Assembly: GCA_027621405.1 (NCBI GenBank)
Contig: JAQCBT010000012.1
Span: forward strand, 1 to 64,000
Length of the DNA stretch: 64,000 nucleotides
Direction of reading: 5' to 3'
DNA from: Pseudomonadota bacterium
Lineage (GTDB): Bacteria; Pseudomonadota; Gammaproteobacteria; Pseudomonadales; Pseudohongiellaceae
The notes beneath the pieces were generated by a model that saw only the letters and a program-made list of their open reading frames with translations, was not told the origin of the DNA and ran no database searches. Shown here piece by piece: positions 25,332 to 35,736 of the stretch (positions are counted from its first letter, which is position 1; the number at the start of each line of letters is the position of its first letter). The position numbers were made by a program, and so were the translations under genes.

Positions 25332-25354
25332 CGTTCGCTCCCAAATAAATTCTG

Positions 25355-26515
25355 TTAAACACCGGCGTCAGCTTTAAGCGCTTCAGCCTTGTCGGTTTTC
25401 TCCCAGGTGAAATTCGCTTCTTCCCGTCCGAAGTGGCCATAGGCAGCCGTGTCGCGGTAGATCGGTCGCAACAGATCCAGCATGGCAATCAGGCCCTTGG
25501 GTCGAAGTTCGAAGTGTCGTCGCACCAGCTCCACGATCTTGCTGTCTTCGATCTTGCCGGTACCAAAGGTCTCCACGCTTACCGAAGTCGGCTCGGCTAC
25601 ACCGATAGCGTAGGAAAGCTGGATCTCGCAACGGTCGGCGATGCCAGCGGCGACGATGTTCTTCGCTACATAGCGGGCAAGATAGGCAGCAGAGCGGTCC
25701 ACCTTGGATGGATCCTTGCCAGAGAATGCTCCGCCACCATGCCGTGCCATACCACCGTAAGTGTCCACGATGATTTTGCGGCCGGTCAGGCCACAGTCGC
25801 CATGTGGGCCGCCGATGACGAAGCGTCCGGTCGGATTGATAAAGTACTTGGTGTCAGCACTGATCCACTCGGCGGGTAACACCGGCTTGATGATTTCTTC
25901 CATAACAGCCTCCCGCAGGTCTGTCAGGCTAATCTCGTCGCGGTGCTGTGTGGAAAGCACAACGGCATCAATGCCAACTGGCTTGCCGTCGACATAGCGG
26001 AAAGTAATCTGGCTCTTGGCGTCCGGCTCCAGCCACTTCAGTGTGCCATTCTTGCGCACCTCGGACTGCTTCTTCACCAGCAGATGAGAGTAATGAATCG
26101 GCGCAGGCATCAACAGCTCTGTCTCGTTGGTGGCATAACCGAACATCAGGCCCTGGTCACCGGCACCCTGTTCGTGATCGTCTGAGTCATCGACTCCCAT
26201 GGCGATATCGGGAGACTGGCTGCCGATCGCATTCAGCACTGCACAGGTATTGGCATCGAAGCCGCTTTCTGAGTGGTTGTAGCCGATGTCGTTGACCACA
26301 CCACGCACGATGTTTTCAACATCCACATAAGCCTCTGTGGTTATTTCGCCAGCGACGATAACCATGCCGGTCTTGACCATGGTCTCGCAGGCGACTCGGG
26401 ATTTCTTGTCCTTTGCCAGCAGTGCGTCAAGAATGGCATCGGAGATCTGGTCAGCCATCTTATCGGGGTGTCCTTCTGAAACGGATTCAGAAGTAAATAA
26501 ATGTGGTTCAGCCAT
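25355..26515 (-). CDS. metK: S-adenosylmethionine synthetase
   Basis: A 386-residue enzyme that makes SAM from methionine and [35 protein letters not shown], the P-loop [19 protein letters not shown] and the end TWEKTD are the family hallmarks. Strong AAAAGGAAACGTAG before the ATG. It follows the SahR-type regulator by 60 bases. Confidence 0.98.
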   Translation of the reverse strand: MAEPHLFTSESVSEGHPDKMADQISDAILDALLAKDKKSRVACETMVKTGMVIVAGEITTEAYVDVENIVRGVVNDIGYNHSESGFDANTCAVLNAIGSQSPDIAMGVDDSDDHEQGAGDQGLMFGYATNETELLMPAPIHYSHLLVKKQSEVRKNGTLKWLEPDAKSQITFRYVDGKPVGIDAVVLSTQHRDEISLTDLREAVMEEIIKPVLPAEWISADTKYFINPTGRFVIGGPHGDCGLTGRKIIVDTYGGMARHGGGAFSGKDPSKVDRSAAYLARYVAKNIVAAGIADRCEIQLSYAIGVAEPTSVSVETFGTGKIEDSKIVELVRRHFELRPKGLIAMLDLLRPIYRDTAAYGHFGREEANFTWEKTDKAEALKADAGV

Positions 26516-26575
26516 CTACGTTTCCTTTTATATTTTCTCTACAAGTTAAAAGTGTTCGATCTATCTTCAGCAGAT

Positions 26576-27577
26576 TCAGAGAGAATCAGCCTTGTGAAAA
26601 ACGCGTATCTGTATCTGGAATCCATTACGGAGCCCAAGAAATAAACTTTGCCCAGTTTGCAATCCGGCTTTCTCAGCCCAGTGTTCCAGCTCTGATTCTT
26701 CAAAGCCCAGCCACAAGTCACCACAGGTTTCCCTGACCCAATCCTGGTCATGGGGTGACAGCTCTACAATCAACAGTGCACCTCCGGGATTAAGCAGGGC
26801 GGCGCAATCCTTGAAAGTCTTCGCCGGCGATGAAATATGATGCAGCACCATGTCGAAGATAATCAGGTCGCCAGACAGCTTTTGCTTGCGGGCGACGGTG
26901 GTATCGCCGTGAATCAGTGTGACATTCGATATTCCCGCATCGATCAATGCCTGTTGCGAACGATCCAGCATATCCTTCGAGTTATCGAGGCCTGTCACCG
27001 CCTCAAACTTCCTGGCCAGTTGTGTGAGGAGTTGCCCCTCACCCGGGCCTACTTCGAGTACCTGCATTTCCTTGTCCAATCCAAGACCGTCCAGCACCGT
27101 ATGCAGGGTAGAGTGATAATCGTCGTGCTCCACGATGAGGCCCTGCTTCTCACGGAACTTCGCGGCGTTCTTGTTGAAGAAGTTCAGGGATAGCTGTGAG
27201 CGTTCCATTTGTACCTGCTTGATCTTCTTCACCTGGGCAGGATTCAGGTCCAGGGCATCGACCTGCAGGAAGACGGCTTCCTTGATATCGCGGTATGGAT
27301 CACCATCGGTAAGGAAGCTGCGTCGGTAGAAGATGGAATTGCCTTCCCGGCGAGTAGAAACCAGCCCGGAGGTAGCGAGTATTTTCAAATGATGGCTCAG
27401 GGCCGACTGGCGTATGTCCAGAATTCTGCACAACTCCAGCACACCGAAACTCTCGCTGCGCAGCAGGCGCAGGATCTGCAGGCGCAAGCCATCCGCCAGG
27501 GCCTTGTGCAGGCTGGCGAGGTGTTCAAGGCCGGTGAATGAGGTCTCGGTCGCTTGCTTGAGAGCGGTGGCTGTCAA
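26576..27577 (-). CDS. sahR: SahR-type ArsR regulator fused to a SAM-dependent methyltransferase domain
   Basis: A 333-residue fusion. Residues about 15-95 form an ArsR winged helix (LEHLASLHKALADGLRLQIL ... ILDIRQSALSHHLKILATSGL). Residues about 145-300 form a class I methyltransferase (VLEVGPGEGQLLTQLARKFE, DLIIFDMVLHHIS, LLNPGGALLIVELSPHDQDW). This architecture at the head of metK-ahcY-metF fits SahR, described in Proteobacteria as an SAH-sensing repressor of the methyl cycle. The start is a TTG at 27577 with AAAGGA eleven bases upstream. A perfect 24-bp palindrome upstream is the likely operator. Confidence 0.83.
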   Translation of the reverse strand: MTATALKQATETSFTGLEHLASLHKALADGLRLQILRLLRSESFGVLELCRILDIRQSALSHHLKILATSGLVSTRREGNSIFYRRSFLTDGDPYRDIKEAVFLQVDALDLNPAQVKKIKQVQMERSQLSLNFFNKNAAKFREKQGLIVEHDDYHSTLHTVLDGLGLDKEMQVLEVGPGEGQLLTQLARKFEAVTGLDNSKDMLDRSQQALIDAGISNVTLIHGDTTVARKQKLSGDLIIFDMVLHHISSPAKTFKDCAALLNPGGALLIVELSPHDQDWVRETCGDLWLGFEESELEHWAEKAGLQTGQSLFLGLRNGFQIQIRVFHKADSL

Positions 27578-27730
27578 GGCGGGCAGGTCCTTTCGGTTCT
27601 CTACGTCTTACTTGTTACTGGTAGTGGGTTAGTGCTTGCCTGTCATTCCAGGAACCAGGTCGCTGAGCCTGGCGGCATGACCACCCATGATGGGCCGGTA
27701 CAGTATCAGGTCTTTCGAGGGATTTCAAAC

Positions 27731-27754
27731 CTATATCAAAATATTTTGATATAG
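27731..27754 (+). promoter_or_regulatory. sahR: Perfect 24-bp palindrome, probable SahR operator
   Basis: A perfect dyad of two 12-base halves, CTATATCAAAAT and its complement ATTTTGATATAG, stands between the divergent sahR operon and tkt, 153 bases before the sahR start codon. A/T-rich dyads of this kind are typical ArsR-family operators. Its being the SahR site is inferred from position. Confidence 0.6.
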
Positions 27755-28000
27755 ATGGCACGCTCCAAATTCGTCCCTGTGCGGGTTCCATTTGCCAAAA
27801 CCCTGCTAAGAGGCTCTCCCAGAGCCTTATTCAAGAATAGTTGGGCATCGAGTGGGATTGAGTATGGAATTAAACCCGTCGGTACGGGAAAATAGCCGCC
27901 TTCCAGATGAGGCTCATTCCAGCCTCGGCCGGAGTTCCAAGACACAGGCCAGAACAATAAAAATATCCGGCATTCGCAAGGGTAAACAGGAGTTATTTGC

Positions 28001-29998
28001 ATGACCGACGCTGTATCTCGACGAGATTGCGCCAACGCCATCCGTGCGCTCAGCATGGATGCGGTTCAGAAAGCCAATTCAGGTCACCCGGGCGCCCCCA
28101 TGGGTATGGCGGATATCGCCGAGGTGCTGTGGCGTGACCACCTCAGGCACAATCCAGGAAATCCGGGTTGGTTCAACCGGGATCGATTCGTCCTGTCCAA
28201 TGGTCATGGCTCCATGCTTATCTACTCACTCCTGCACTTGAGTGGCTACGACCTGCCCATGAGCGAGTTGCAGAATTTCCGCCAGTTGCATTCTGCCACT
28301 CCCGGACATCCCGAATACGGGGATACACCCGGAGTTGAGACTACCACCGGTCCTCTGGGCCAGGGCCTGGCCAATGCTGTGGGTATGGCGATAGCCGAGA
28401 AGACCCTTGCGGCCCAGTTCAACAAAGGTGACCACGAGATCGTCGATCACTACACCTACGTGTTTGCAGGTGACGGATGCCTGATGGAGGGCATCTCCCA
28501 TGAAGTCTGTTCCCTGGCCGGAACCTTGAAACTTGGCAAGCTGATTGTCTTCTACGATGACAACGGCATATCCATCGATGGCGAAGTTGAAGAGTGGTTC
28601 TCCGATGACACAGCTATGCGTTTTGAATCCTATGGCTGGCAAGTACTTGCGGTGGATGGCCATGATGCCGAGGCTATCGACAAGGCAATAAAGCAGGCCA
28701 AAGACGACTCTGCCAGACCTACCTTAATCAGCTGCAAGACGGTGATCGGGTTTGGCTCTCCCAACAAGGGCGGCACCGCAGCGACCCATGGTGCACCGCT
28801 GGGCGATGATGAGATCGCCGCCGTCAGGAAAGAGTTGGCTTGGCCCCATCCGCCGTTCTTCGTGCCGGAAGAGATTGCCACCGCCTGGAATGCCACCGAG
28901 AAAGGTTTTCAGTCCGAAACCGAATGGAAAGAGAAGCTGGTTGCCTATGAGGAAGATCATCCAGATCTGGCCATGGAGCTGGTGCGCCGCATCAAGGGAC
29001 AATTGCCCGGCTTTTTTTCTGAGAAAGCAGACGAGTATATTCGCCAGTGCCAGGGCAAGGATGACAATATTCCCAGCCGTAAGGCTTCACAGCAGTGCAT
29101 CGAAGCCTTCGCATCGCTGCTGCCCGAATTGATTGGTGGCAGTGCTGACCTCACCGGCTCCAATCTCACCAACTGGTCCGGTAGCAAGCCCATCACCCAG
29201 AGTGAGGATGGCAACTATATCTACTACGGAGTGCGCGAGTTCGGAATGTCGGCCATTGCGTCGGGAATCTCCCTGCACGGCGGATTCATCCCCTATACCG
29301 CTACCTTCCTGATCTTCATGGAATATGCCCGCAACGCGGTTCGCATGGCGGCGCTCATGAAACAGCACAGCATCTTCGTCTACACCCACGATTCAATCGG
29401 TCAGGGTGAAGATGGGCCCACCCATCAGCCAGTAGAACAACTGACCACTCTGCGCGTAACCCCTAACATGTCAGTATGGCGACCCTGTGACAATGTCGAG
29501 TCCGCAGTCGCCTGGAAAGCCGCACTGGAAAACAGCAGTGGGCCGAGCTCGCTGGTTTTCTCGCGACAGAATCTTCCGCATCAGGATCGAAGCGATGAGC
29601 AATTGGCGAATATCGCTAAAGGCGGTTACGTACTGGAAGACTGTGAGGGAGACCCGGCACTTTTGATCATTGCCACAGGGTCAGAAGTAGCAATATGTCG
29701 CGAGGCAGTTAAACAACTTCAAGCCGATGGTATTGCGGCACGCCTGGTTTCCATGCCCAGTGTCGACGTCTTCGAGGCTCAGGATCAGGTCTACAGGGAT
29801 CAGGTACTACCTCCGTCGGTGCGCAAGCGCCTCGCTGTTGAGGCCGGTGCTGTCGATTACTGGTGTAAACTGGTCGGACTCGACGGCAAGATTATCGGCA
29901 TGCGAAGCTTCGGTGCGTCCGCTCCGGGCGGCGTATTGATGGAGCATTTCGGCTTCACCACTGACAACGTGGTTGCGACTTCGAAAGAGCTGGTCTGA
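28001..29998 (+). CDS. tkt: Transketolase
   Basis: A 665-residue thiamine-diphosphate enzyme of the pentose phosphate pathway, transferring two-carbon units. [41 protein letters not shown] (ThDP/Mg site), [15 protein letters not shown], and [19 protein letters not shown] are diagnostic. Full length. The ATG follows CAGGAGTTATTTGC. It precedes epd, pgk and fba, the classic gammaproteobacterial cluster. Confidence 0.97.
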   Translation: MTDAVSRRDCANAIRALSMDAVQKANSGHPGAPMGMADIAEVLWRDHLRHNPGNPGWFNRDRFVLSNGHGSMLIYSLLHLSGYDLPMSELQNFRQLHSATPGHPEYGDTPGVETTTGPLGQGLANAVGMAIAEKTLAAQFNKGDHEIVDHYTYVFAGDGCLMEGISHEVCSLAGTLKLGKLIVFYDDNGISIDGEVEEWFSDDTAMRFESYGWQVLAVDGHDAEAIDKAIKQAKDDSARPTLISCKTVIGFGSPNKGGTAATHGAPLGDDEIAAVRKELAWPHPPFFVPEEIATAWNATEKGFQSETEWKEKLVAYEEDHPDLAMELVRRIKGQLPGFFSEKADEYIRQCQGKDDNIPSRKASQQCIEAFASLLPELIGGSADLTGSNLTNWSGSKPITQSEDGNYIYYGVREFGMSAIASGISLHGGFIPYTATFLIFMEYARNAVRMAALMKQHSIFVYTHDSIGQGEDGPTHQPVEQLTTLRVTPNMSVWRPCDNVESAVAWKAALENSSGPSSLVFSRQNLPHQDRSDEQLANIAKGGYVLEDCEGDPALLIIATGSEVAICREAVKQLQADGIAARLVSMPSVDVFEAQDQVYRDQVLPPSVRKRLAVEAGAVDYWCKLVGLDGKIIGMRSFGASAPGGVLMEHFGFTTDNVVATSKELV

Positions 29999-30053
29999 TA
30001 GACCAGCTTGCTGGGGTGAAGTGGCAGTCAACAGGTAACCAGTAACGAGAATC

Positions 30054-31088
30054 ATGGCCTACCGTATCGCAATCAATGGCTTCGGGCGTATTGGGCGCTG
30101 TATCTTGCGCGCATTCTACGAAGCAACGACACCGGAGATTTCTGTATACCCGGGAATGCGTATAGTTGCGATCAACGATCTAGCCGACATGACAACCCTG
30201 GCGCACCTGACCCGCTACGACAGCACCCATGGCCGGTTTCTGGGTACGGTGGAGGCAAGTGATACCCTGTTGCAGGTAAATGGAGACGAGATAAGGGTCT
30301 CCCAGCATGCCGACATCCATGCGATTAACTGGGAAGAGCAGGGCATAGACCTGGTCATGGAATGTACCGGTTCATTCTCCGACCGTGCCAATGCACAACG
30401 CCACCTGGATGCTGGAGCGAAGCGCGTATTGTTTTCCCAGCCCGCAGAAAGTGATGTCGATGCGACGGTTGTGTACGGCATAAATCACGAACAACTCGAG
30501 GCTGGCGACCGCATTATTTCCAATGCCTCCTGCACCACCAATTGTATCGTGCCGGTTTTGCAGGCAATCGATGACTCGTTTGGCATCAGTTCCGGTGTGA
30601 TTACCACTATTCATTCGGCGATGAATGATCAGCCCGTTATCGACAGCTATCACAATGCCGATCTGCGCAAGACCCGCAGTGCCATGCAGTCCATCATTCC
30701 CGTGGACACGCAACTGGCAAAGGGAATTGAGCGCATTCTGCCCGGAATGGAGGGCCTGTTACGGGCACAGGCGATTCGGGTACCGACGGTGAACGTATCT
30801 GCCATGGACCTGACCGTTACGGTTAAAAAGGCTACGACAGAACAAGCCGTTAATGCTGCGCTCAGCGAATACAGTCGCTCACTACCGCCAAATGTGTTGG
30901 GTGTGAGTGCTGAGCCCCTGGCATCCTGCGACTACAACCATGATGCGCGATCAGCCATCGTGGATCTCAACCAGACTCGGGTGGCTGCAGGCAATCTGGT
31001 CAAGCTACTGGTTTGGTTCGACAATGAATGGGCCTACGCCAATCGAATGCTTGATGTGGCTCAGTATATAAGCACCCTGGACAAGTGA
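30054..31088 (+). CDS. epd: Erythrose-4-phosphate dehydrogenase (Epd; GapA relative)
   Basis: A 344-residue GAPDH-family enzyme. The active-site NASCTTNCIVPV, TTIHSAMNDQPVIDSYH, and SIIPVDTQLAKGIERILP are closer to Epd than to glycolytic GapA. Known Epd oxidises erythrose-4-phosphate to 4-phosphoerythronate, the first step of PLP synthesis by the DXP-dependent route, and its gene lies upstream of pgk and fba in relatives. Starts 56 bases after tkt. It may also act on glyceraldehyde-3-phosphate. Confidence 0.85.
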   Translation: MAYRIAINGFGRIGRCILRAFYEATTPEISVYPGMRIVAINDLADMTTLAHLTRYDSTHGRFLGTVEASDTLLQVNGDEIRVSQHADIHAINWEEQGIDLVMECTGSFSDRANAQRHLDAGAKRVLFSQPAESDVDATVVYGINHEQLEAGDRIISNASCTTNCIVPVLQAIDDSFGISSGVITTIHSAMNDQPVIDSYHNADLRKTRSAMQSIIPVDTQLAKGIERILPGMEGLLRAQAIRVPTVNVSAMDLTVTVKKATTEQAVNAALSEYSRSLPPNVLGVSAEPLASCDYNHDARSAIVDLNQTRVAAGNLVKLLVWFDNEWAYANRMLDVAQYISTLDK

Positions 31089-31164
31089 GTATTTTCGCCG
31101 CAGGTGAGATCTGTACCAAACCAGATAAACACAAAACACTCGAACGTATCACTGAGAACTGGCT

Positions 31165-32346
31165 ATGACATTCTTACGCATGAGCGAATTGGACCTGACT
31201 GGCAAAAGGGTATTGATAAGAGAAGACCTGAACGTGCCAGTACAGGACGGCAAGGTAGGTAACGATACCCGTATTCGTGCCGCCCTCCCCACCATCCAGG
31301 CGGCGTTGGATTCGGCACAGCAGGTTATCGTAATGTCTCACCTCGGACGGCCGCAAGAGGGCGTGTCCCTGGCGGAGCAGGCAGAGATGTCGCTGCGCCC
31401 GGTGGCTGATCATCTCGCCGCTCTGCTGCAAAGAGAAGTCAGCCTCGTAGACAACTATCTGGACAATCCCGGAGCAGTATCAGTGGCCGATGGTGATCTG
31501 GTCTTGCTGGAAAACGTGCGTGTCAATGTCGGCGAGAAAGACAACAGCGACGACCTGGCCCGGCGCTACGCAGCGCTCTGCGATGTATTCGTCATGGATG
31601 CCTTCGGCACGGCTCACCGCGCCCAGGCCAGTACCCATGGTGTCGCCAAATTTGCAGCGACTGCCTGCGCCGGTCCCCTGCTCGCCAATGAACTGGACGC
31701 CCTGGAACGCTCCCTGTCCAAGCCGGAACGACCCATGCTGGCAGTGGTGGGAGGGGCCAAGGTTTCAACCAAACTCGAAGTGCTAAACAATCTTGCAGGT
31801 ATCGTTGACCAGTTGATTGTGGGCGGTGGTATCGCTAATACCTTCTTGCTGGCTAGTGGCGCCAATATCGGACAGTCTCTGTGTGAGCCGGATCTGGTGG
31901 ACACTGCCAGGGCGCTGATGGAACGAACTTCCATTCCCTTGCCAACGGATGTGGTGGTGGCAAGCGAGTTTTCCGCCGAAGCCGCTGCTACCGTAAAATC
32001 CGTAGCGGACATCGCAGACTCTGACATGATTCTGGATATCGGGCCGGAAACGGCGAACAGGCTGGCCCAGCTGGTCAGCGAGATGAAGACTATCATCTGG
32101 AATGGGCCAGTGGGTGTATTCGAGTTCGATCAGTTCGCCTCTGGAACCAGAATCATAGCCGAGGCCATCGCGGCCAACGCGGGTTTCTCCATTGCCGGTG
32201 GTGGCGAGACCATCGCTGCCATCGACAAGTTTGGTGTGACCAGTGATATCTCCTACATTTCTACAGGAGGAGGCGCCTTCCTGGAGTATGTGCAGGGAAT
32301 CGAGTTGCCAGCAGTACAGATATTGAAAGAAAGGGCTGCTGGTTAG
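31165..32346 (+). CDS. pgk: Phosphoglycerate kinase
   Basis: A 393-residue glycolytic enzyme: [66 protein letters not shown], and the nucleotide-binding [14 protein letters not shown] near the end. Length normal. It lies between epd and fba. Confidence 0.96.
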   Translation: MTFLRMSELDLTGKRVLIREDLNVPVQDGKVGNDTRIRAALPTIQAALDSAQQVIVMSHLGRPQEGVSLAEQAEMSLRPVADHLAALLQREVSLVDNYLDNPGAVSVADGDLVLLENVRVNVGEKDNSDDLARRYAALCDVFVMDAFGTAHRAQASTHGVAKFAATACAGPLLANELDALERSLSKPERPMLAVVGGAKVSTKLEVLNNLAGIVDQLIVGGGIANTFLLASGANIGQSLCEPDLVDTARALMERTSIPLPTDVVVASEFSAEAAATVKSVADIADSDMILDIGPETANRLAQLVSEMKTIIWNGPVGVFEFDQFASGTRIIAEAIAANAGFSIAGGGETIAAIDKFGVTSDISYISTGGGAFLEYVQGIELPAVQILKERAAG

Positions 32347-32516
32347 CAGGATCGCATCGAGCCGTTTTGGGAAAGTGGTTTGGCAGGTTCCAGGGCCATT
32401 GCCAATCAAGGCTGGCTTGGAAATAATCAGGCACTGCACTGACGGTGACAATCAGTTATTCATCGAACATTTCAGTAAAATTTCAGGTATTTCAGGTTAA
32501 TTGAAGAGGATAAATC

Positions 32517-33563
32517 ATGGCACTAATTAGTTTGAGACAGCTCCTGGACCATGCCGCAGAGAATGACTACGGCGTCCCGGCATTCAATGTAAACAATCTC
32601 GAACAGATTCGCGCCATTATGGAAGCTGCCAGTGAAGTTAACAGTCCGGTGATCCTGCAGGCTTCCGCTGGTGCGCGCAAATACGCGGGAGCCAACTTCC
32701 TGCGTCACCTGATACAGGCTGCTATTGAAGAGTTTCCCCATGTGCCCATCGTCATGCACCAGGATCACGGCGTTTCGCCTGCGGTTTGCCAACGCTCAAT
32801 CCAGTTGGGATTCTCATCCGTCATGATGGATGGCTCCCTCGGTGAAGACGGCAAGACACCCACTGACTTCGACTACAATGTCCGTGTGACCAAACTGACC
32901 GTGGATATGGCGCATGCCTGTGGTGTATCGGTGGAGGGCGAGATCGGTTGCCTGGGTTCGCTTGAAACCGGCATGGCGGGTGAAGAAGATGGCATTGGTG
33001 CCGAGGGCAAACTGTCTATGGAACAGTTACTCACTGACCCGCAGGAAGCTTCTGATTTCGTCGACGCCACCGGCGTGGACGCACTCGCCATCGCCGTCGG
33101 TACCAGTCACGGCGCCTACAAGTTCAGCCGTCCGCCAACAGGCGATATTCTGGCTATTCAGCGCATCAAGGAAATTCACGAAAAGATCCCCAATACCCAC
33201 CTGGTAATGCACGGATCTTCTTCTGTGCCACAGGAGTGGCTGGCAGTAATCAACGAGTTCGGTGGCGAAATCCCCGAGACCTACGGTGTGCCTGTCGAGG
33301 AAATCCAGGAAGGTATCCGGCATGGTGTTCGCAAGGTCAACATCGATACCGACTTGCGCCTCGCTTCAACAGGAGCCGTGCGCAAGTTCCTTGCGGAAAA
33401 CAAATCCGAGTTCGATCCACGTAAATTCCTCACCCCCACCATTACCGCCATGAAAGATATCGTGAAGGCGCGGCTGGAAGCATTTGGCACTGCCGGACAG
33501 ATATCAAAGATTGGCAAGGTCTACAGCCTGGAAGAAATGTACCAGCGTTATTCCAAAGCCTGA
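32517..33563 (+). CDS. fba: Class II fructose-1,6-bisphosphate aldolase (Calvin-type subclass)
   Basis: A 348-residue zinc aldolase that splits or forms fructose-1,6-bisphosphate. [33 protein letters not shown] (zinc and catalytic His/Asp), [24 protein letters not shown], and the second zinc His in [14 protein letters not shown]; length and motifs match the class IIB subtype also used in the Calvin cycle. The ATG follows GAAGAGGATAAATC. It closes the tkt-epd-pgk-fba cluster. Confidence 0.95.
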   Translation: MALISLRQLLDHAAENDYGVPAFNVNNLEQIRAIMEAASEVNSPVILQASAGARKYAGANFLRHLIQAAIEEFPHVPIVMHQDHGVSPAVCQRSIQLGFSSVMMDGSLGEDGKTPTDFDYNVRVTKLTVDMAHACGVSVEGEIGCLGSLETGMAGEEDGIGAEGKLSMEQLLTDPQEASDFVDATGVDALAIAVGTSHGAYKFSRPPTGDILAIQRIKEIHEKIPNTHLVMHGSSSVPQEWLAVINEFGGEIPETYGVPVEEIQEGIRHGVRKVNIDTDLRLASTGAVRKFLAENKSEFDPRKFLTPTITAMKDIVKARLEAFGTAGQISKIGKVYSLEEMYQRYSKA

Positions 33564-33574
33564 TTCATTTACCT

Positions 33575-34528
33575 ATGTTCTCGCGCGTTGATGCCAATGA
33601 ATTGCGGGAACTGTTACCGCCCCTGAACCTGGGGGCGGCACCAGGCACCAGCGAGTTGATCGCTTCCTATCGTGACCACTATTCGCTGACATTCGATTCA
33701 GATTTCACTCATCGGATTGGGGTGTTTGAGAGCGAGGGTTTCCAGCTCGTCGCCCAACACTTTCAGGTGCCCGCTGAACGCTGCAGGGGGACCGCATTCC
33801 TGCTGCACGGGTACTATGATCATGGTGGACTCTATGGTCACCTGATCAGGCATCTTCTCCATGAAAACCTGTCCGTCCTGATCTTCGATCTTCCCGGGCA
33901 TGGACTGTCTTCCGGGGAGCCGGCAAGCATCGATTCCTTCCAACGCTATTGCGCTGCCTTCTTGGCACTCTGCCAGCTCCCGACTGTGATCGAATTACCA
34001 CGACCCTGGTTCGCAATAGGGCAAAGCACTGGCTCGGCAGTGCTCATTGATTCCTTGTTACACAATGATCTGGCAAATCGGGTCGAGTTCAAAAAGCTGG
34101 TGCTGTTGTGTCCACTGATCTACCCGGCGCAATGGGGTAAATCGAAATTCCTGTACTATCTCGCCAGCCCTTTTCTGGATTCTGTAAAAAGAGGGTTCGC
34201 CAGGAACAGCCACGATGAAGAGTTCCTGGATTTTCTCAAGCACGAAGATGCGTTGCAGTGCAGGGTGCTGCCAACAGCCTGGGTCGGTGCCATGATCGAC
34301 TATCACAAACGGTTCCAGTCTTCCCCTGAGCGGGACTTCATTCTGAACGTGGTGCAGGGAACCGAAGATGGGACTGTGGACTGGCGCAAAAACCTGCCGC
34401 TGATCGAGACGAAGTTCAAGGGCACAAAGAGCTACCTGATCGAAGGCGCCCGCCACCACATGGTGAATGAATCGGAAGACTACCGGGGCACGATTTTCAA
34501 CCAGGTGTCGCGGATTTTGTTCGAGTGA
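33575..34528 (+). CDS. Alpha/beta hydrolase (lysophospholipase-like)
   Basis: A 317-residue hydrolase with FLLHGYYDHGGLYGHLIRHLL (oxyanion-side motif), DLPGHGLSSGEPAS, the nucleophile elbow AIGQSTGSAVL, and a late ARHHMVNE with the catalytic His. The pattern resembles Serine_hydrolase/Hydrolase_4 lysophospholipases. Its start ATG is 11 bases after fba with no good Shine-Dalgarno, so it may depend on read-through translation from fba. Substrate unknown. Confidence 0.8.
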   Translation: MFSRVDANELRELLPPLNLGAAPGTSELIASYRDHYSLTFDSDFTHRIGVFESEGFQLVAQHFQVPAERCRGTAFLLHGYYDHGGLYGHLIRHLLHENLSVLIFDLPGHGLSSGEPASIDSFQRYCAAFLALCQLPTVIELPRPWFAIGQSTGSAVLIDSLLHNDLANRVEFKKLVLLCPLIYPAQWGKSKFLYYLASPFLDSVKRGFARNSHDEEFLDFLKHEDALQCRVLPTAWVGAMIDYHKRFQSSPERDFILNVVQGTEDGTVDWRKNLPLIETKFKGTKSYLIEGARHHMVNESEDYRGTIFNQVSRILFE

Positions 34529-34560
34529 TAATAGATCTGCAGGGCGCCTGATCGAGCGGA

Positions 34561-35736
34561 TCAGAATCGCACGGCCGCACCTTCATTGATCAGGTCCGAT
34601 GGATAGAGGACGACTCTGTCTCCTTCAGCTACTCCACCCAGCACCCGGGTAAATTCACGATCCCGCGCGCCTACCAGAATGGGCTCCAGCACGACGCGTC
34701 CATCCTTGACCACGAAAGTATGCCAGCCGCTGCTACGCTGAAAAATGGCACTGGTGGGAATCGTTAGTGTCGAATTCGCCTGCCAGGTGACGATAGCCAC
34801 TTCCACTCTATACTCGGCGCCAAGGTTTTCAGGTGGGTCGATCAGGTCGATGATGACATTGACCCGTTGCTCTTCAACTCCCAGCGCCGAGATTTTCGTA
34901 AACGCCTCCGGCTCTATGCTTCGCACGAAGGCATTGAGTATGCGGTCGCCTCCCCAGCCGTCGACATAGACGGTATCACCCGCTTCAACTTTGACAGCGT
35001 CCTGGGTAAGCAGGTCGACAACGACTTCGAGGCTGTCCTGATTGCTGAGCTCAAGCAGGGGAGTACCCGCCTGGATTACTCGTTCGTTTTCCTCCAGAAC
35101 GGCGTAGACAGTGCCGGTCACCGGAGCCTTGATCTCGATGAGAGCCTGGCCGGAGGTCTGGTCATCTGCGTCGTTGCCCAGTAGCTGCGCCCGCGCACTC
35201 TCGATATCAGCTTCCGCTGCGAGCACCGAGGCCTGCGCGCTCTCCACCCTGGCTTCCTCGGCGCTGGCTAATTGGCGATAAAGCTCGGTTTCTTCGGCGC
35301 TGGCCAGGTTACGACTGAATAATTCTTCGCGTCGCTCCCGTTCCCGGCTTACCCGTTCGTAGGCACCACGGGTTTCCTGCAGGGAGGCATTGGCGACGGC
35401 CAGTCTTGCTTCCGCGGCGGCGAGATTGGCTTGAGCAATGGCGGAACTGCGCTGATCCTGGGGTGCTGGTGCTATGACTGCAATCACCTCACCGCTGTTT
35501 ACCCTGTGTCCTTCATCTAACTGGGTTCTTAACAGGCGGCCTGAAACCGGTGCCGTTACCAGGTAGGGGTTTCTGGCTCGCGTTCTGCCTTGCTCTTCAA
35601 CGGCTTCGAAGAAGGGCCGCATCTCGACTGTTCCCACTTCTACATCAAGTGGTGCAGGCAGCAGGAGAAATACTGCGATCGCAAGCACGACGGCTGCAGC
35701 GAGCAATTTCAACCATATGGGCATCTTCAACATCAT
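34561..35736 (-). CDS. HlyD-type periplasmic adaptor of an ABC exporter
   Basis: A 391-residue membrane-fusion protein with an N-terminal transmembrane segment (LKLLAAAVVLAIAVFLLLPAP), a lipoyl/barrel-sandwich start (GRLLRTQLDEGHRVNSGEV), a coiled-coil hairpin (residues about 95-190, rich in Ala/Arg/Glu), and VIDLIDPPENLGAEYRVEVAI (beta-barrel). It is the third gene of a minus-strand unit after the ATPase and permease. Such adaptors connect inner-membrane exporters to a TolC-like channel; a TolC-family gene is encoded at 51.0-52.4 kb. Confidence 0.87.
   Translation of the reverse strand: MMLKMPIWLKLLAAAVVLAIAVFLLLPAPLDVEVGTVEMRPFFEAVEEQGRTRARNPYLVTAPVSGRLLRTQLDEGHRVNSGEVIAVIAPAPQDQRSSAIAQANLAAAEARLAVANASLQETRGAYERVSRERERREELFSRNLASAEETELYRQLASAEEARVESAQASVLAAEADIESARAQLLGNDADDQTSGQALIEIKAPVTGTVYAVLEENERVIQAGTPLLELSNQDSLEVVVDLLTQDAVKVEAGDTVYVDGWGGDRILNAFVRSIEPEAFTKISALGVEEQRVNVIIDLIDPPENLGAEYRVEVAIVTWQANSTLTIPTSAIFQRSSGWHTFVVKDGRVVLEPILVGARDREFTRVLGGVAEGDRVVLYPSDLINEGAAVRF

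Noticed and set aside
27578..27730. SAH riboswitch in the sahR leader
   Set aside because: The minus strand reads GCCGCCAGGCTCAG, close to one conserved piece of the SAH aptamer, but the partner elements (GAGGAGCGCTGC-type 5' part and the closing GGCGCTC) are absent. One short match is not enough.
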